64,000 nt of DNA, from positions 744,001 to 808,000 of the forward strand of contig NZ_JAWLJU010000001.1 in assembly GCF_037120705.1 (NCBI RefSeq), read 5' to 3'. Of this stretch, positions 44,739 to 53,944 are shown piece by piece. Source of the stretch: Pseudoalteromonas sp. UG3-2 (GTDB taxonomy: Bacteria > Pseudomonadota > Gammaproteobacteria > Enterobacterales > Alteromonadaceae). The position numbers and the translations under genes are program-made. Every line of letters starts with the position of its first letter. The first letter of the stretch is position 1. The notes below the pieces were generated by a model that was not told where the DNA came from, made no database searches, and worked only from the letters and a program-made list of their open reading frames with translations.

Positions 44739-45266
44739 CTACCAATTTGCATTGGCCTGTGCAAGCTTTGTACCCTTTAACGCTTCATTGATTTTAACAA
44801 TCAATAAGAAGCCTACACTCCATATGGCGCCAAAACTGAGCCAAAATTGCCACCAAGGCAATTGCAACTCAATTACGCCCACTTGAGCAGCCGCCAAATA
44901 ACTCGGTGGTGCGCAAAACCAAAAAATAATAAACAACAGTAATGGTTTTAGGCTCAATAACCGCGATAACGCTTGGTTTATGGTTAAGACCAAGGCCAAC
45001 CACAATACGACCAACCACAAGGGGATGATATTCGTGTCTTGATAATTGTAGAGACCAGCTTGTATGGCTAAATACTCAGCGGCTATACCCACAGCAGCGC
45101 CAATGATTGCCAATATCAGGTTTAAGCGCTTGTGGCTGTGGCCAGCCAACATCAAAGCGCAGCCGAGTAACATCCAAGGCAACGCTTGATATTGATAAAA
45201 AAACGCTAAAAACCAAACGCTTTGAAAAACGATGGCATTAGTAATCCAGTGTTTTAATACAATCAC
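44739..45266 (-). CDS. DUF2878 membrane protein
   Basis: A 175-residue inner-membrane protein with about six hydrophobic segments. The GTG at 45266 gives MIVLKHWITNAIVFQSVWF, the usual N-terminus of DUF2878 proteins; an AAGG lies upstream. The open frame reaches 45479 only inside the methyltransferase gene. It overlaps the Cfa-like gene end by 29 bp. This family regularly ends the ECF sigma/ChrR cluster in marine bacteria, but its function is not known. Confidence 0.8.
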   Translation of the reverse strand: MIVLKHWITNAIVFQSVWFLAFFYQYQALPWMLLGCALMLAGHSHKRLNLILAIIGAAVGIAAEYLAIQAGLYNYQDTNIIPLWLVVLWLALVLTINQALSRLLSLKPLLLFIIFWFCAPPSYLAAAQVGVIELQLPWWQFWLSFGAIWSVGFLLIVKINEALKGTKLAQANANW

Positions 45267-46500
45267 GAGATTGATACCTTGGTTTGCGAGCAACGAGGTG
45301 CACAGCACTGGTCGCTCTGCGTTTGAACGCCCCTTCGCAATAACACAAATAAAATTGCCACAAACGATAGAATTGCTCGTCAAAACGTTTTGAATCCAGG
45401 CTTGGCCAAGCTTGCTCAAATCGTACACGCCAATCGTACAAGGTACGGGCATAATGTAGGCCAATGTCATGCAGCTCATGCACTACCATATCGGTTGAGC
45501 GCAAAATCTGTTGTGTCATTTCAGACACCGAGGGCAAACACCCGCCTGGGAAAATATACTGTTGAATAAAGTCAGATTGCTTTAAATAATGCGTGTAACG
45601 CTGGCAAGCAATGGTAATGGCCTGTATCAACATGGCACCATCTGGTTTAAGCAGCTCACTGCACTTTGTAAAAAAACCTGGTAGATAGTCGTGCCCCACC
45701 GCTTCAATCATCTCTATCGACACTAGCTTGTCGTACTGCCCGGTAAGATCGCGATAATCTTCCTTGAGCAAGGTAATTTTATCTTGCAGTGACTCTCGTT
45801 TAATAAGCTCAGCAACATGGGCGTGCTGCTCTTCAGAAATCGTCGTGGTGGTAACATGACAGCCATAGTGCTTGGCGGCATGAATCGCAAAAGCGCCCCA
45901 GCCGGTGCCTATCTCTACTACTTGGTCTTGTGCTTTTAAATCTAAGCGCTGACAAATGGCTTCCAGCTTAGTGAACTGAGCTTGCTCTAAACTGGCGTCT
46001 TTACTTGGGTAAATGGCACTGGAGTAAAGCATTTCCTCGCTAAGGAAGGACTCATATAAGTCATTTCCTAAGTCGTAGTGGGCTGCAATATTACGCTTAG
46101 AGCCTTGTTTGGAATTGCGGTTTTTAATATGTTTGAGTTTGTTAGCAATACCAGACAATATGGCAAACTTGTTTTCAAAGGCATCAAGCTGCGCTTGGTT
46201 TAGCACAAATATTTCAATTAAACCCGTTAAGTCACTGCAGCGCCAGTGTCCTAATATAAAGGATTCACCGGCTCCCACACTGCCGCCCAAAGCGAACAAC
46301 TTATACATTTGTGGGTCAACCACGGTTATCTCAACACTCAATTCGCTGCCAATGTCACCAAACTGATGTTTTTCATTACCTTCGATTAAGATAACCTCAC
46401 CGGACTCGAGTGAGTTAAGGGCCGTAAAAACCAGCTTGCGATACAGTTTGTCAAACCAAGATAATGAATTCGATGATGTATATGTTGTGGTATTTTCCAT
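45238..46500 (-). CDS. cfa: Cyclopropane-fatty-acyl-phospholipid synthase-like methyltransferase
   Basis: Predicted SAM-dependent enzyme acting on unsaturated acyl chains of membrane lipids. The 420-residue product has the N-terminal Cfa domain, then the SAM site VVEIGTGWGAFAIHAA at about residues 185-200 and IEMIEAVGHDYLPGFF (about 265-280). YDLGNDLY and MLYSSAIYPS are Cfa signatures. The start at 46500 follows GGAAGAG. Within ChrR clusters the homologue is thought to make protective or furan-type fatty acids; that function is inferred. Confidence 0.9.
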   Translation of the reverse strand: MENTTTYTSSNSLSWFDKLYRKLVFTALNSLESGEVILIEGNEKHQFGDIGSELSVEITVVDPQMYKLFALGGSVGAGESFILGHWRCSDLTGLIEIFVLNQAQLDAFENKFAILSGIANKLKHIKNRNSKQGSKRNIAAHYDLGNDLYESFLSEEMLYSSAIYPSKDASLEQAQFTKLEAICQRLDLKAQDQVVEIGTGWGAFAIHAAKHYGCHVTTTTISEEQHAHVAELIKRESLQDKITLLKEDYRDLTGQYDKLVSIEMIEAVGHDYLPGFFTKCSELLKPDGAMLIQAITIACQRYTHYLKQSDFIQQYIFPGGCLPSVSEMTQQILRSTDMVVHELHDIGLHYARTLYDWRVRFEQAWPSLDSKRFDEQFYRLWQFYLCYCEGAFKRRATSAVHLVARKPRYQSRDCIKTLDY

Positions 46501-46501
46501 T

Positions 46502-47233
46502 TTAAACTCTTCCGGGATGTCCAACAAATGGGACTTTTTTTAGAAATAATTTCAGCGCCTGCCAATAAATACCTTTAGCAATGCTCCACGTCATTGCGGG
46601 AAATCGGCGCAATAACGCCGAGACATTGGCAGCACTTAACGCCTGCTGTTTCAGTGTCATGGTGGCATCAAAAAGCAACTCTTCACCACGACGGTTTTCG
46701 ATATGCACCAGCGCACTACTGCCAGGTGGACGCACTTTCCAGTGGTAATGCATATCTAAATTCATAAATGGTGATACGTGAAATACTTTTTTAAGGTTCA
46801 CTTCTTTATTCAGTTCTACTAAGTAATAATGACGCTCGTTCCACGGTGTGTTGCTCACTTCAGCCACCATATGACTAAAATGTGCCTCGCCTGGTTGACG
46901 ATAAAAGTAAAAGTTAACCGGGCTAAAATAGACGCCAAAACAGCGTAATTGCGCCATCATCATCACATTAGTATGCGGATCGAGCTCAAAACCCAACTCT
47001 GCACTTTTTGCCAGAGCGCGACTATGTAGATCGCCATCGAGGTCTTTAATGTAATCAGACTGATTAAAAATGAGTGGTTTAATGCCCTCGGTACCGAGCC
47101 AAGGGGAAATGTCATTGAGCTTATCCAGTTCAGCTAAGTCAACCCACATCATGTACATGGGATAGCTAAACTGGTGAGAAGCATGGCTATAACGCCGATG
47201 CCTCACTTTGCCAACGAGCAAGGCGCTGTTCAA
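46502..47233 (-). CDS. DUF1365 family protein
   Basis: A 243-residue protein of the DUF1365 family, starting [31 protein letters not shown] and containing [12 protein letters not shown] and the WNERHYYLV region. This family occurs almost always beside the FAD oxidoreductase and Cfa-like genes, as here: it overlaps the former by 4 bp and ends next to the latter's start. Its biochemical role is unknown; lipid modification is inferred from context. Confidence 0.9.
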   Translation of the reverse strand: MNSALLVGKVRHRRYSHASHQFSYPMYMMWVDLAELDKLNDISPWLGTEGIKPLIFNQSDYIKDLDGDLHSRALAKSAELGFELDPHTNVMMMAQLRCFGVYFSPVNFYFYRQPGEAHFSHMVAEVSNTPWNERHYYLVELNKEVNLKKVFHVSPFMNLDMHYHWKVRPPGSSALVHIENRRGEELLFDATMTLKQQALSAANVSALLRRFPAMTWSIAKGIYWQALKLFLKKVPFVGHPGRV

Positions 47234-48483
47234 AACGCTACCCCGAGTTTTTCTGCCACATCCACGGCACTTTTAACCCCGTCCTCATGGAAACCATTAA
47301 ACCAATAAGCGCCACAAAAATAGCTATTTTGCTCACCATCAAGCTCGTCTTTACGCTTTTGCGCGGCGATGCTGGTAGTATTGAATACGGGGTGATGATA
47401 AGTGAAGCGCTTAATTACTTTGTTCTCAGCTATCCCTTCATCGTGATTCAAAGTGACACAGTAATCATGTTTGGCGTTTAGCCCTTGCAAAATATTCATC
47501 TGATAGGTGACCACCGCTGCTTTATCGGTGGCCTCATTAAGTAAATAATTCCAGCTCGCCCAAGCCAGCTTTCGTTTTGGCAATAAGCTGGTGTCAGTAT
47601 GCAACACCACCGAGTTGGCGGTGTATGGAATGGCGCCTAAAATGTCTTGTTCTGCTTGAGAGGGCTCAGCTAACAGCGCTAGGGCTTGATCGCTATGACA
47701 AGCAAACACCACTTTATCAAAGCGTTGCTGCTCACCATTATCATGGCAGACCGTCACTCCATCAGCATCACGGCTAACGTGTTTGATCTGAGCGTTGAGT
47801 ACAATATTGTCTTTAAACTGAGCCACCAAAGGCGCAATATACTCTCGCGAGCCCCCTGGGATCACATACCACTGCGGGCGATTGGTAATATCCAGCAAGC
47901 CATGATTGTAAAAGAAGCGCACAAAGAACTTAGCTTCAAAGTCGCGCATTTCCTTGATGCTGGTTGACCAAATTGCAGCTCCCATAGGCAAAATATAGTG
48001 CATCTTAAAGAAGTCATTAAATTGGTACTTATCCAGTAATGCACCTAGGGTTTCAACCCCTTGATAATCGTCGCTTTGATGTAACTCCTTGCAGACTTTG
48101 TTAAAGCGCACAATATCATTGAGCAAGCGCCAAAAGCGCGGACGAAATAGGTTACGCTTTTGCGCAAACAAAGTGCGTAACGAGTGGCCATTATATTCAA
48201 ACTGAGTTGCGGTGTTGTGGACGCTGAAGCTCATTTCTGTGGCTTGCCTGTCGACACCGATTTCAGCCAATAGTTTTTCAAACTTAGGGTATGTTCTGTC
48301 GTTAAATACAATAAAACCAGTATCAATGGCGAGTTGCTCACCTTGGTAATCAACGTCGATGGTGGCAGTATGACCGCCAATATAATCGTTTTTTTCAAAA
48401 ACAGTGACTTGGTGTTTTTTACTTAATAAATAAGCAGCAGTCATGCCTGCAATGCCACTGCCAATAATTGCGATGTTAGCCAC
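47230..48483 (-). CDS. FAD-dependent amine-oxidase-like oxidoreductase
   Basis: A 417-residue flavoprotein. The start is the GTG at 48483 with AAAGGA six bases upstream, giving a short N-terminus before the dinucleotide-binding [16 protein letters not shown]. Further marks are [16 protein letters not shown] and [17 protein letters not shown]. It belongs to the NAD(P)-binding/amine-oxidase-like group found with DUF1365 and Cfa-like genes. It probably acts on membrane lipids or their precursors; the substrate is not known. Confidence 0.9.
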   Translation of the reverse strand: MANIAIIGSGIAGMTAAYLLSKKHQVTVFEKNDYIGGHTATIDVDYQGEQLAIDTGFIVFNDRTYPKFEKLLAEIGVDRQATEMSFSVHNTATQFEYNGHSLRTLFAQKRNLFRPRFWRLLNDIVRFNKVCKELHQSDDYQGVETLGALLDKYQFNDFFKMHYILPMGAAIWSTSIKEMRDFEAKFFVRFFYNHGLLDITNRPQWYVIPGGSREYIAPLVAQFKDNIVLNAQIKHVSRDADGVTVCHDNGEQQRFDKVVFACHSDQALALLAEPSQAEQDILGAIPYTANSVVLHTDTSLLPKRKLAWASWNYLLNEATDKAAVVTYQMNILQGLNAKHDYCVTLNHDEGIAENKVIKRFTYHHPVFNTTSIAAQKRKDELDGEQNSYFCGAYWFNGFHEDGVKSAVDVAEKLGVAF

Positions 48484-49192
48484 GTGCGATCCTTTTTGCG
48501 ATAGGCGACCATAATGCAAACGGTAACAACCTAAATAGTTTTAAAATCCAAGTAAATCGTTTAGGAAAATGAACTTCTTTATCACGCTTTGCCACGCCAT
48601 GAACAATGCGCTCTACTGCTTCGTCGACGGACACTTTGCATGGCATGGGGAAATCATTCTTGTCGGTTAGTGGGGTTTCAACAAAACCTGGGTGTACCAC
48701 AGTGACGTCGATGTTTTTCAATGTCACAGACAAGGTTCTTGCTAAATAGCTTAACGCCGCTTTCGAGGCACCATAAGCTTCCGCCCTAGGTAGAGGTAGA
48801 TAGGAGCTGCTAGAGCTGACAATGCAAAGTTGACCATGTGGTTTGATTTTCGGTAGCAATACCTCTAAGCAGTGACCCACAGAGATAAGATTGATGCGCA
48901 TGATGCGCTCGAATAATTTGCCATCAAATTCATTGGCATTATCAATGTATTCACAGCCTCCAGCGTTGAGGATAACGAGGTCAAGTTCATCGACATCAGC
49001 GAAGTTACTTTTAATCGCTTCAGGGTCCGTTAAATCAAATGCCTTCGGAGTCATGGCAAAGTTACGCTGCAGATCAGACAAAATCTCTTGGTTTCGGCCA
49101 CAAGCGATGACCTCATCACCGCTATTTGCATAATGTTTAGCAAGCCCTTCACCTATGCCAGAGGTAGCGCCGGTAATAACAATCTTACTCAT
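48476..49192 (-). CDS. Short-chain dehydrogenase/reductase
   Basis: A 238-residue SDR enzyme with the NAD(P) motif TGATSGIGEG at about 7-16, LNAGG for the NAG element, and the catalytic serine and YGASK (Y and K four apart) near residues 140-144. It overlaps both neighbours by 4-8 bp. Members of this subgroup are regular partners of the ECF sigma/ChrR regulon, so the substrate is likely a lipid or carbonyl formed by photo-oxidation; that is inference. Confidence 0.9.
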   Translation of the reverse strand: MSKIVITGATSGIGEGLAKHYANSGDEVIACGRNQEILSDLQRNFAMTPKAFDLTDPEAIKSNFADVDELDLVILNAGGCEYIDNANEFDGKLFERIMRINLISVGHCLEVLLPKIKPHGQLCIVSSSSSYLPLPRAEAYGASKAALSYLARTLSVTLKNIDVTVVHPGFVETPLTDKNDFPMPCKVSVDEAVERIVHGVAKRDKEVHFPKRFTWILKLFRLLPFALWSPIAKRIARG

Positions 49193-49614
49193 GCTGACAT
49201 CCTTTTATCTAACAGTTTAATCAACCATCCTAGCACCGGAACTTGACGGTACAACATTTGTGCCGTATCAAGGTAATCTCGATGGTGACTGACCTTATCA
49301 CCGTCAAAGCTCAAGCGACTGTGTCCGTCAACCAAAGTCGGGTTGCCTTTGTTTAAGCGCGGATGAACAAAGGTCATTTGCCAATAAATAAAGCTGACGT
49401 CGCCCTTTTCATAGGATTTATGAACATGAAACTCGATTTCTGAGACGTTCTCATACAAGGACTCAAAATAACGAGTTAACGATGTAAGCCCAGAAATTTC
49501 ATGCATAGGATCTTTAAAGTGGACATCGTCAGTGTAGATTAAAGCCAATTTATCTAGGCTATCTTTATTTATCTCGTTGTAAATAGAGACAAACCTTTGC
49601 GTTCTCTGTTCCAT
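49189..49614 (-). CDS. NTF2-like (SnoaL-type) protein
   Basis: A 141-residue cone-fold protein: TDDVHFKDPMHEI, SFIYWQMTFVHPRLNKG and DGHSRLSFDGDKVSHHRDYLDTAQML are characteristic of the NTF2-like family. It is commonly encoded between the photolyase and SDR genes in ChrR clusters. It overlaps the SDR start by 4 bp and lies 6 bp after the photolyase stop. Its ligand is unknown. Confidence 0.88.
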   Translation of the reverse strand: MEQRTQRFVSIYNEINKDSLDKLALIYTDDVHFKDPMHEISGLTSLTRYFESLYENVSEIEFHVHKSYEKGDVSFIYWQMTFVHPRLNKGNPTLVDGHSRLSFDGDKVSHHRDYLDTAQMLYRQVPVLGWLIKLLDKRMSA

Positions 49615-49620
49615 ATCACG

Positions 49621-50994
49621 TTATACCTTAAACGCGTCAAGTGCCCTCGCCCTTGCCGCTTTGTGTTCAACTAAAGGCGCCACATACTCACCGCCAAACG
49701 CTGCTAAGTAATCATGGGGGAAGTGAATATGCTTCGCCGGAACATCTTTTAATTCAGGAACATATGTACGGATAAAAGTACCGTCAGGATCAAACTTTTC
49801 GCTTTGGGTGATGGGGTTAAACACGCGAAAATAGGGCTGGGCGTCGCAGCCCGTGCTCGCTGCCCATTGCCAGCCACCATTGTTACTGGCTAAGTCACCA
49901 TCAATGAGCTTTTCCATAAAGAAACGCTCACCTTTACGCCAGTCAATTAGCAAATGTTTGGTTAAAAAGCTGGCCACAATCATGCGCAAGCGGTTATGCA
50001 TCCAGCCGGTTTTATTTAATTGTCGCATTGCCGCATCGACAATGGGATAACCCGTTTTTCCCTGACACCAGGCTTTAAATTGACTGTCATCCTCTCGCCA
50101 TGCCACGGCATCGTACTTCTCGTTAAAGTTAACACCCATACACAGCTTTGGATACGCCACAATAAGATGACGATAGAACTCACGCCAAATAATTTCGTTA
50201 ACCCAACAAAACTCCGCCTTACTGGGATTTTCTAATACTTCTGGAAAGTGCAGCTGCACCTGAGCGAGCAACTGCTTGGCTGACACAATGCCTAAAGCCA
50301 AGTAAGGGCTTAACCCTGAAGTGCCTTTGATTGCAGGGAAATCGCGGTACTCCTGATATTCAACCAATTTGTCACTTATAAAGCGATTGACAATGGCGAC
50401 AATGGCTTCGTCATCAACCGGCCATTTGTGCGATGACTCACTGATTGAGAAAAAGTCAGGAGCAGTAAACTGACGCGGATGCTGCTTATCCAACGGCCAC
50501 TGTACAAATGAAAAGTGTTGCTGACTGTGCTGCTTTAACCATGCTTTTTTAAACGGAGTAAACACCTTAAACATGTCGCCAGACCCGGTTAATACGGTAC
50601 CAGGCTTGGCAATCACATCGCCATCAAATAGCGTCAGCTGGATACGCTCACTGCAGGCGGCATCGCGCTTAAGCTCATTTACTTCGTATTCTTTGTTAGC
50701 GTATAAGCTGGTAATGTTGTGGCTATCACAAAATTTGCTGAGTGTGTCTGGGACTTGCTCAAAGTCTTTGGCATCGATGATATGTAAGCGAATGCCAAAC
50801 TCACTTAGCATGCCCCCTAACTCAAGCACCCGGCGCTTTAACAGATCCAACTGAATTTCAGCGACACCATGTTGCTGCCACTGCTGCTCACAATACAAAA
50901 AAAGCGCATCACGTGCGCCTTGTTCAACGGCCGCTATTAGCGCCTCGTTACCGTAAACCCTAAGATCTCGGCGAAACCAAAATGCTTTTTTCAT
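49621..50994 (-). CDS. phrB: Deoxyribodipyrimidine photolyase
   Basis: Light-driven repair of cyclobutane pyrimidine dimers. The 457-residue product begins MKKAFWFRRDLRVYGNEAL and has the photolyase antenna domain (about 1-130) and FAD domain. FAD-domain signatures are WREFYRHLIVAYP, TGYPIVDAAMRQLNKTGWMHNRLRM and DLASNNGGWQWAASTGCDAQPYFR. The start at 50994 follows the end of the DUF523 gene by only 1 bp. It belongs to the ECF sigma/ChrR operon. Confidence 0.96.
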   Translation of the reverse strand: MKKAFWFRRDLRVYGNEALIAAVEQGARDALFLYCEQQWQQHGVAEIQLDLLKRRVLELGGMLSEFGIRLHIIDAKDFEQVPDTLSKFCDSHNITSLYANKEYEVNELKRDAACSERIQLTLFDGDVIAKPGTVLTGSGDMFKVFTPFKKAWLKQHSQQHFSFVQWPLDKQHPRQFTAPDFFSISESSHKWPVDDEAIVAIVNRFISDKLVEYQEYRDFPAIKGTSGLSPYLALGIVSAKQLLAQVQLHFPEVLENPSKAEFCWVNEIIWREFYRHLIVAYPKLCMGVNFNEKYDAVAWREDDSQFKAWCQGKTGYPIVDAAMRQLNKTGWMHNRLRMIVASFLTKHLLIDWRKGERFFMEKLIDGDLASNNGGWQWAASTGCDAQPYFRVFNPITQSEKFDPDGTFIRTYVPELKDVPAKHIHFPHDYLAAFGGEYVAPLVEHKAARARALDAFKV

Positions 50995-50995
50995 A

Positions 50996-51955
50996 CTAAA
51001 TTCCAAATCTTAAGCGCAGTTCATTGGGGTAAGGGTCAAAATAGACTTGGCTTTGCAAATACTCTTTAGGGTGTACTTTTAAGTGATGCTTTAAGAGCGT
51101 TAACGGCACATACAAAGGCACTATGCCTTTGCGATACTCGTCAATGGCCTCACACATTTCTTGCTTTTCGACTTTGCTTAAGTCGTCTTTAAAATACCCC
51201 TGGAGGTGAGTCAAGGTGTTTGCTTGATTCTTACGGTTTGCAGGTTTGCTAAGCGCCGTCATCAAACCGGTTATGTATTTGTCTTTGAGTTCAGCCAGAG
51301 GATATTGCTTACCGTCACCAAGCAGACGACCTAAGTCTTTGTAGGCTTGGTAATTATGACTCATTAATAAATATTTGTGCTTGGCATGAAAGGTGGTGAG
51401 CTCATGCAGGCCAACGTCGCTGTTGTGGTTAAGCTCTTGCCAGCTTTTGTAGACATAAACCCGCATGACGAAGTTTTCACGTAAATGAACATCGTTTAAG
51501 CGGCCATTTTCTTCGCAAGGTAGCAAAGGATTGTGCTTCATAATTTGCTCAGCAAACACGCCAACGCCCTCTGAGGTATTGCCTGTACCTGCTTCGTTGT
51601 AGATTTTTACTCGCTCCATACCACAACTTGGGCTTTTAGCACAAAAAACAAACCCAGATAATGGCTCCGCATGCTGTGTGGCTATTTTTTCTCCGTATTC
51701 TTTGAGTTTCGGCGCCACGTCTTCCTCACCGTCGGGACGACTGACTTTTATCACATCACCAACCCGAATTTGTCGGATGGTGGGCCGTGGGATGGGAAGA
51801 CCGATTGCAACCTCAGGACAATAGCGAACATAATCAACGTGTTCGCTAAGTTCATCCATACAAAAATTCGAACGCTTGTGGCCAGAGTCAAACCTAACTT
51901 TGTCACCAGCCAAACAAGCGCTAATGCCAATTTTTATTGGAGATGAAAAATTCAT
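50996..51955 (-). CDS. DUF523/DUF1722 fusion protein
   Basis: A 319-residue two-domain protein. The N-terminal DUF523 part has GISACLAGDKVRFDSGHKR and CPEVAIGLPIPRPTIRQI with CAKSPSCGMERV, a cysteine-rich pattern. The C-terminal DUF1722 (YbgA-like) part has FHAKHKYLLMSHNYQAYKDLG and YFKDDLSKVEKQEM. Fusions of this kind are usual next to photolyase genes. Function is unknown, possibly linked to photolyase cofactor or stress response. It lies between chrR and phr. Confidence 0.9.
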   Translation of the reverse strand: MNFSSPIKIGISACLAGDKVRFDSGHKRSNFCMDELSEHVDYVRYCPEVAIGLPIPRPTIRQIRVGDVIKVSRPDGEEDVAPKLKEYGEKIATQHAEPLSGFVFCAKSPSCGMERVKIYNEAGTGNTSEGVGVFAEQIMKHNPLLPCEENGRLNDVHLRENFVMRVYVYKSWQELNHNSDVGLHELTTFHAKHKYLLMSHNYQAYKDLGRLLGDGKQYPLAELKDKYITGLMTALSKPANRKNQANTLTHLQGYFKDDLSKVEKQEMCEAIDEYRKGIVPLYVPLTLLKHHLKVHPKEYLQSQVYFDPYPNELRLRFGI

Positions 51956-51971
51956 GTCCGATATAATTCCT

Positions 51972-52622
51972 TTAATATATTAAATTACCGATGGGATTCA
52001 ATAATTTGCTGATCCCTTTATTAAAGTGTAATGCACTACTGACCACTGTAAAGCACAAACAACCTGATTTTGTTCTAGGTGAATGATTGTGTTGCCCATC
52101 TTGCCAAATAAAGTCGCCAGGCACGTACTCTCCAGCCTCGTCTTCAAAGTCGCCATCGAGTAATAAGGTAATTTCAAAACCGGTGTGGGTGTGTTCAGGG
52201 ATCTCCCCTTCTGCTTCAATTTGCAACAAGCTTGAACGCAGTTCACCATCGTCTAAAAGTAAACGTGAACGCGACACCTTGCCAACCCCTGCAAAGCCAG
52301 AGCGATCAACATTAGCAATTGCTCGAGGTAGCTTAACTTCTCTGTCAAGGTAGGTAAAACTAGGTTGCACATATTCTTTAACTTCATCCAACGATGGATC
52401 CATAGTAATGAAGTTCATCATCGCTTCTAAGTCAGAATCAACAAAGATTTCTTCCTCACCGCCGAGATGAGTGTTGGCCTTTTGCGCTTCTAATTTCTCA
52501 GTTTTTTGCTGGCAATGCGGACACATTTCAACGTGCGCTGCAACCGCTATACTGATACTTGCAGGCAAATTACCCTCTACAAACTGAGATAATAGTGTGT
52601 CGTTAGGGTGATGCTTTATCAT
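51972..52622 (-). CDS. chrR: ChrR-type zinc anti-sigma factor with cupin domain
   Basis: Binds and inhibits the co-encoded ECF sigma factor until singlet oxygen or related stress acts. In 216 residues the N-terminal anti-sigma domain has H5, H30, C34 and C37 (AHVEMCPHC), positions that match the zinc ligands described for Rhodobacter sphaeroides ChrR. The C-terminal cupin (about 95-190) has PEHTHTGFE and DFIWQDGQHNHSP. It overlaps the sigma gene's stop by 4 bp, ensuring coupled synthesis. Confidence 0.94.
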   Translation of the reverse strand: MIKHHPNDTLLSQFVEGNLPASISIAVAAHVEMCPHCQQKTEKLEAQKANTHLGGEEEIFVDSDLEAMMNFITMDPSLDEVKEYVQPSFTYLDREVKLPRAIANVDRSGFAGVGKVSRSRLLLDDGELRSSLLQIEAEGEIPEHTHTGFEITLLLDGDFEDEAGEYVPGDFIWQDGQHNHSPRTKSGCLCFTVVSSALHFNKGISKLLNPIGNLIY

Positions 52623-53239
52623 TCTCGCTCTCCCATTTCTGCGCGTAATTTCTGTAAAGCCAATCTCAATCGAGACTTAACCGTTCCCACCGGAATATCT
52701 AAATGTTCCGCAAGTTGTTCTTGCGACATTTCCTGAAAATAAACCCCTTTCACAATATCCCGTTGAGCCGGAGGTAATTTATTAATGTACTTTTGAATTT
52801 GAGCTGTTTGCAGGTGGTCCTTGTAGACCTCTTCTTCAGCTTGTGAGTCTTGGATAATAGGCCAAATGTCTTCACTGATGTGCTCTTCTTTGTTGCTTTT
52901 CATTTTTCTCAAAGCATCAAAAGAAGCGTTTCTCATCACCGTGTAAATCCAAGTCGTTGCCGCCCCTTTATCGTTATGATAAAGGTGGGCCTTACGCCAC
53001 ACGGAGGTCATGGTGTCTTGCACTAACTCCATTGCTTGCGCGTCGTTGCCAAATTGCTTAACGCCAAAACGACGGATCTTAGGCGCGAAATATTCAAACA
53101 AATAAGCAAATGCCTTTCTGTCTCTTTTTTCCGCCACTTTAATAAGCGCCTCTGACAACGCTTGAGAAGGAGTTTCTTGCACTTTATTACGTGTTCCTGC
53201 TTGAACATGGCAATCATTTGACTGCTGTAGGCCTATCAT
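52619..53239 (-). CDS. rpoE: ECF RNA polymerase sigma factor, RpoE/ChrR group
   Basis: A 206-residue extracytoplasmic-function sigma factor controlling the photo-oxidative stress genes downstream. Region 2 (about 40-110) has FAYLFEYFAPKIRRFGVKQF and TTWIYTVMRNASFDALRK. Region 4 (about 145-200) has LPPAQRDIVKGVYFQEMSQEQLAEHLDIPVGTVKSRLRLALQKLR. The first 30 residues are variable; a start at a later ATG is not obvious. It is the first gene of the long leftward cluster and lies under a promoter that appears to match its own specificity. Confidence 0.93.
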   Translation of the reverse strand: MIGLQQSNDCHVQAGTRNKVQETPSQALSEALIKVAEKRDRKAFAYLFEYFAPKIRRFGVKQFGNDAQAMELVQDTMTSVWRKAHLYHNDKGAATTWIYTVMRNASFDALRKMKSNKEEHISEDIWPIIQDSQAEEEVYKDHLQTAQIQKYINKLPPAQRDIVKGVYFQEMSQEQLAEHLDIPVGTVKSRLRLALQKLRAEMGERE

Positions 53240-53270
53240 AGCTCACCTTCCAATTTTCACTTATTACAGA

Positions 53271-53299
53271 CTTTACGTAATGGCGACGGCATCGGATCA
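53271..53299 (-). promoter_or_regulatory. Candidate ECF-dependent promoter of rpoE-chrR
   Basis: Read leftward, TGATCC (53299-53294) and TAAAG (53275-53271) are separated by exactly 18 bp and lie about 32 bp before the sigma gene's start. As I recall it, the RpoE/ChrR promoter of R. sphaeroides has a TGATCC -35 and a TAAG-type -10 at this spacing, so autoregulation is likely. Confidence 0.6.
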
Positions 53300-53872
53300 C
53301 TAATCTTCGTCCAATACAGTATGTAAGAAGTTTGCTACCTGTTCAAATGTTTGTGCTTGTTTTACCTTTTCTTTTTGCATCATAGGTATAGGTAGTAATT
53401 CCAACCATCGATATGCCACCCAAATAGGATCCGAAAAATCTTTCTCACGATACAAGTCATCGAGTACTGGGTTGGCATAAAACACGTGTTCCAGTTTGTG
53501 CTGTAAGTTGTTATCAATCAAAGACAACCAAGCATCATGGCATTCCCAAGGCGGACCATCGAGCTTTTCACACTCGCCATAACGTAATTGCTGGTTATCG
53601 CAGTGAACGTCGTTGATGCTAACTCGAGACTCGCCAACCACATCAATTAATAATTGGCCATTAGGGTCTTGGGAAAAGTCCACTATTTTCACTAATACCC
53701 CCTCGCCGGGGACATTGTATTCAGCGTCTTCCACATAGTTGCAAAGCACAAAGCCTTGGCCCGTTTTACTGGCTTCTTTCACCATGTGTAAGTATCGTTG
53801 CTCGAATATCTTTAATCGCGTGTAGCCGCCAGGCAATAAAAATATTGGCAGTGGAAATAAAGCGAGTTTCAT
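53300..53872 (-). CDS. LON N-terminal substrate-binding domain protein
   Basis: A 190-residue stand-alone LON N-domain without a protease part. MKLALFPLPIFLLPGGYTRLKIFEQRYLHMV is the family opening, followed by a beta-rich region (VLVKIVDFSQDPNGQLLIDVVGESR) and a helical bundle at the C-terminus. It is read in the same direction as rpoE and its stop codon borders the -35 of the candidate promoter. Function unknown, probably protein binding. Confidence 0.92.
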   Translation of the reverse strand: MKLALFPLPIFLLPGGYTRLKIFEQRYLHMVKEASKTGQGFVLCNYVEDAEYNVPGEGVLVKIVDFSQDPNGQLLIDVVGESRVSINDVHCDNQQLRYGECEKLDGPPWECHDAWLSLIDNNLQHKLEHVFYANPVLDDLYREKDFSDPIWVAYRWLELLPIPMMQKEKVKQAQTFEQVANFLHTVLDED

Positions 53873-53944
53873 AATTCCCAGTTCATTGCTTAAAACTATC
53901 GATAATTACGACTTGCAAAAAAACTAAGATCAATTTATCGACAC

